Shown here: positions 13,062-13,504 of the stretch, piece after piece | Layout of the letters: the number at the start of each line of letters is the position of its first letter | Numbering within the stretch: the first letter of the stretch is position 1 | Assembly (NCBI GenBank): GCA_003506635.1 | Contig: DNZB01000156.1 | Coordinates: 1 to 13,504 of the forward strand | DNA: 13,504 nucleotides | Origin: Parvularcula sp. | GTDB taxonomy: Bacteria; Pseudomonadota; Alphaproteobacteria; Caulobacterales; Parvularculaceae | Direction of reading: 5' to 3' | The notes under the pieces: generated by a model | The model's input: the letters and a program-made list of their open reading frames with translations, nothing else | Told to the model about the DNA's origin: nothing | Database searches by the model: none | Position numbers and translations under genes: made by a program

Positions 13062-13504
13062 ATGGCATGGTCGCCCGAACAGGAACGCGCGCTTGGGGAA
13101 GTTGGTCGCTGGCTGAAGCGGGGCGATTCCCAGGTCTTTCGACTTTTCGGCTACGCTGGCGCCGGCAAGACGACGCTCGCTCGCCATTTTGCGGAAACGG
13201 CCGACGGCGACGTCGCCTTCGCCGCCTTCACCGGCAAGGCGGCGCATGTCATGCGGTCGAAGGGCTGCACCGGCGCGACGACGATCCATTCGCTGATCTA
13301 TCGCCCGGCGCATGACGGGGAAGCAGCGGAGGGTGAACTTCTTTTCACGCTTCGCCGCGACGCGCCGGCGTCGAAAGCGGACCTAATCATCATCGACGAG
13401 TGTTCGATGGTTGATGAAGAGCTTGGCCGCGATCTTCTTTCCTTCGGCAAGCCTGTGCTGGTGCTCGGCGATCCCGCGCAATTGCCGCCCGTCAAGGGCG
13501 GCGG
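13062..13504 (+). CDS. RecD-like superfamily 1 DNA helicase, N-terminal part (runs off right edge)
   Basis: The first 147 codons of a RecD/exonuclease V-alpha-like ATP-dependent helicase. Motif I is LFGYAGAGKTTLARHF (28-43), the motif Ia region is FTGKAAHVMRSKGCTGATTIHSLIYRP, motif II is LIIIDECSMVDEEL and motif III is VLGDPAQLPPVKGGG. MAWSPEQERAL at the start is the usual Q-like region. The ATG at 13062 has AAGGGG six bases upstream, which fixes the start over the ATG at 13067. There is no N-terminal extension before motif I, so it fits the short RecD-like (AAA_30 type) helicases rather than long RecD2. It lies 30 bases after the permease and could be read through from it, but a functional link is unlikely. 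Confidence 0.9.
   Translation, partial: MAWSPEQERALGEVGRWLKRGDSQVFRLFGYAGAGKTTLARHFAETADGDVAFAAFTGKAAHVMRSKGCTGATTIHSLIYRPAHDGEAAEGELLFTLRRDAPASKADLIIIDECSMVDEELGRDLLSFGKPVLVLGDPAQLPPVKGG

Noticed and set aside
1..13504. tRNA, rRNA, CRISPR array, prophage or integrated element with attachment sites
   Set aside because: I saw no cloverleaf-like stretch, no regularly spaced repeats, no integrase and no direct-repeat borders; the only mobile trace is the IS66 scar.

Overview
The window reads as a chromosomal segment of a high-GC alphaproteobacterium. The evidence is the strong GC bias at third codon positions, many 4-bp ATGA stop/start overlaps, a Caulobacter-like promoter (TTttCGC-N13-GCTAggAC), and gene families common in that class: DUF2946, CopC/CopD, DUF6445 and single-domain 2OG-Fe(II) oxygenases. 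I cannot name a genus. There are no tRNA, rRNA or CRISPR signals.

Minus strand, right to left down to base 1: an exported amidohydrolase (7869-9179); a scar region (about 6640-7870) holding an IS66 transposase remnant and a multiply broken DUF6445 gene; a tightly coupled trio of a 2OG-Fe(II) dioxygenase and two protein-tyrosine-sulfotransferase-like enzymes (4274-6617), each junction overlapping by 4 bp; a copper-handling operon of DUF2946 protein, exported barrel-like protein, CopC and CopD (1514-4162); and a classical SDR dehydrogenase overlapping the start of a hydantoinase/oxoprolinase A gene that runs off the left edge.

Plus strand: a TetR-family regulator, a lipoprotein HlyD-type adaptor, an ABC ATPase and an ABC-2 permease (9471-13031), every junction a 4-bp overlap. 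This is a compact relative of the E. coli CecR-YbhGFSR exporter. A perfect 18-bp palindrome overlies the tetR promoter and points to autorepression. A RecD-like superfamily 1 helicase begins 30 bp later and leaves the window.

How they fit together: CopC and CopD with DUF2946 point to periplasmic copper binding and inner-membrane copper transfer. The TetR-HlyD-ABC set is a self-regulated export pump. The dioxygenase/sulfotransferase trio is the most unusual part: it looks like a two-chemistry (hydroxylation plus sulfation) modification cassette of unknown substrate, next to a decayed gene that may be a related oxygenase-fold protein. Several genes (SDR, DUF2946, amidohydrolase, tetR) have a -10-like element ending only 6-9 bases before the start codon, so leaderless or nearly leaderless mRNAs are likely.
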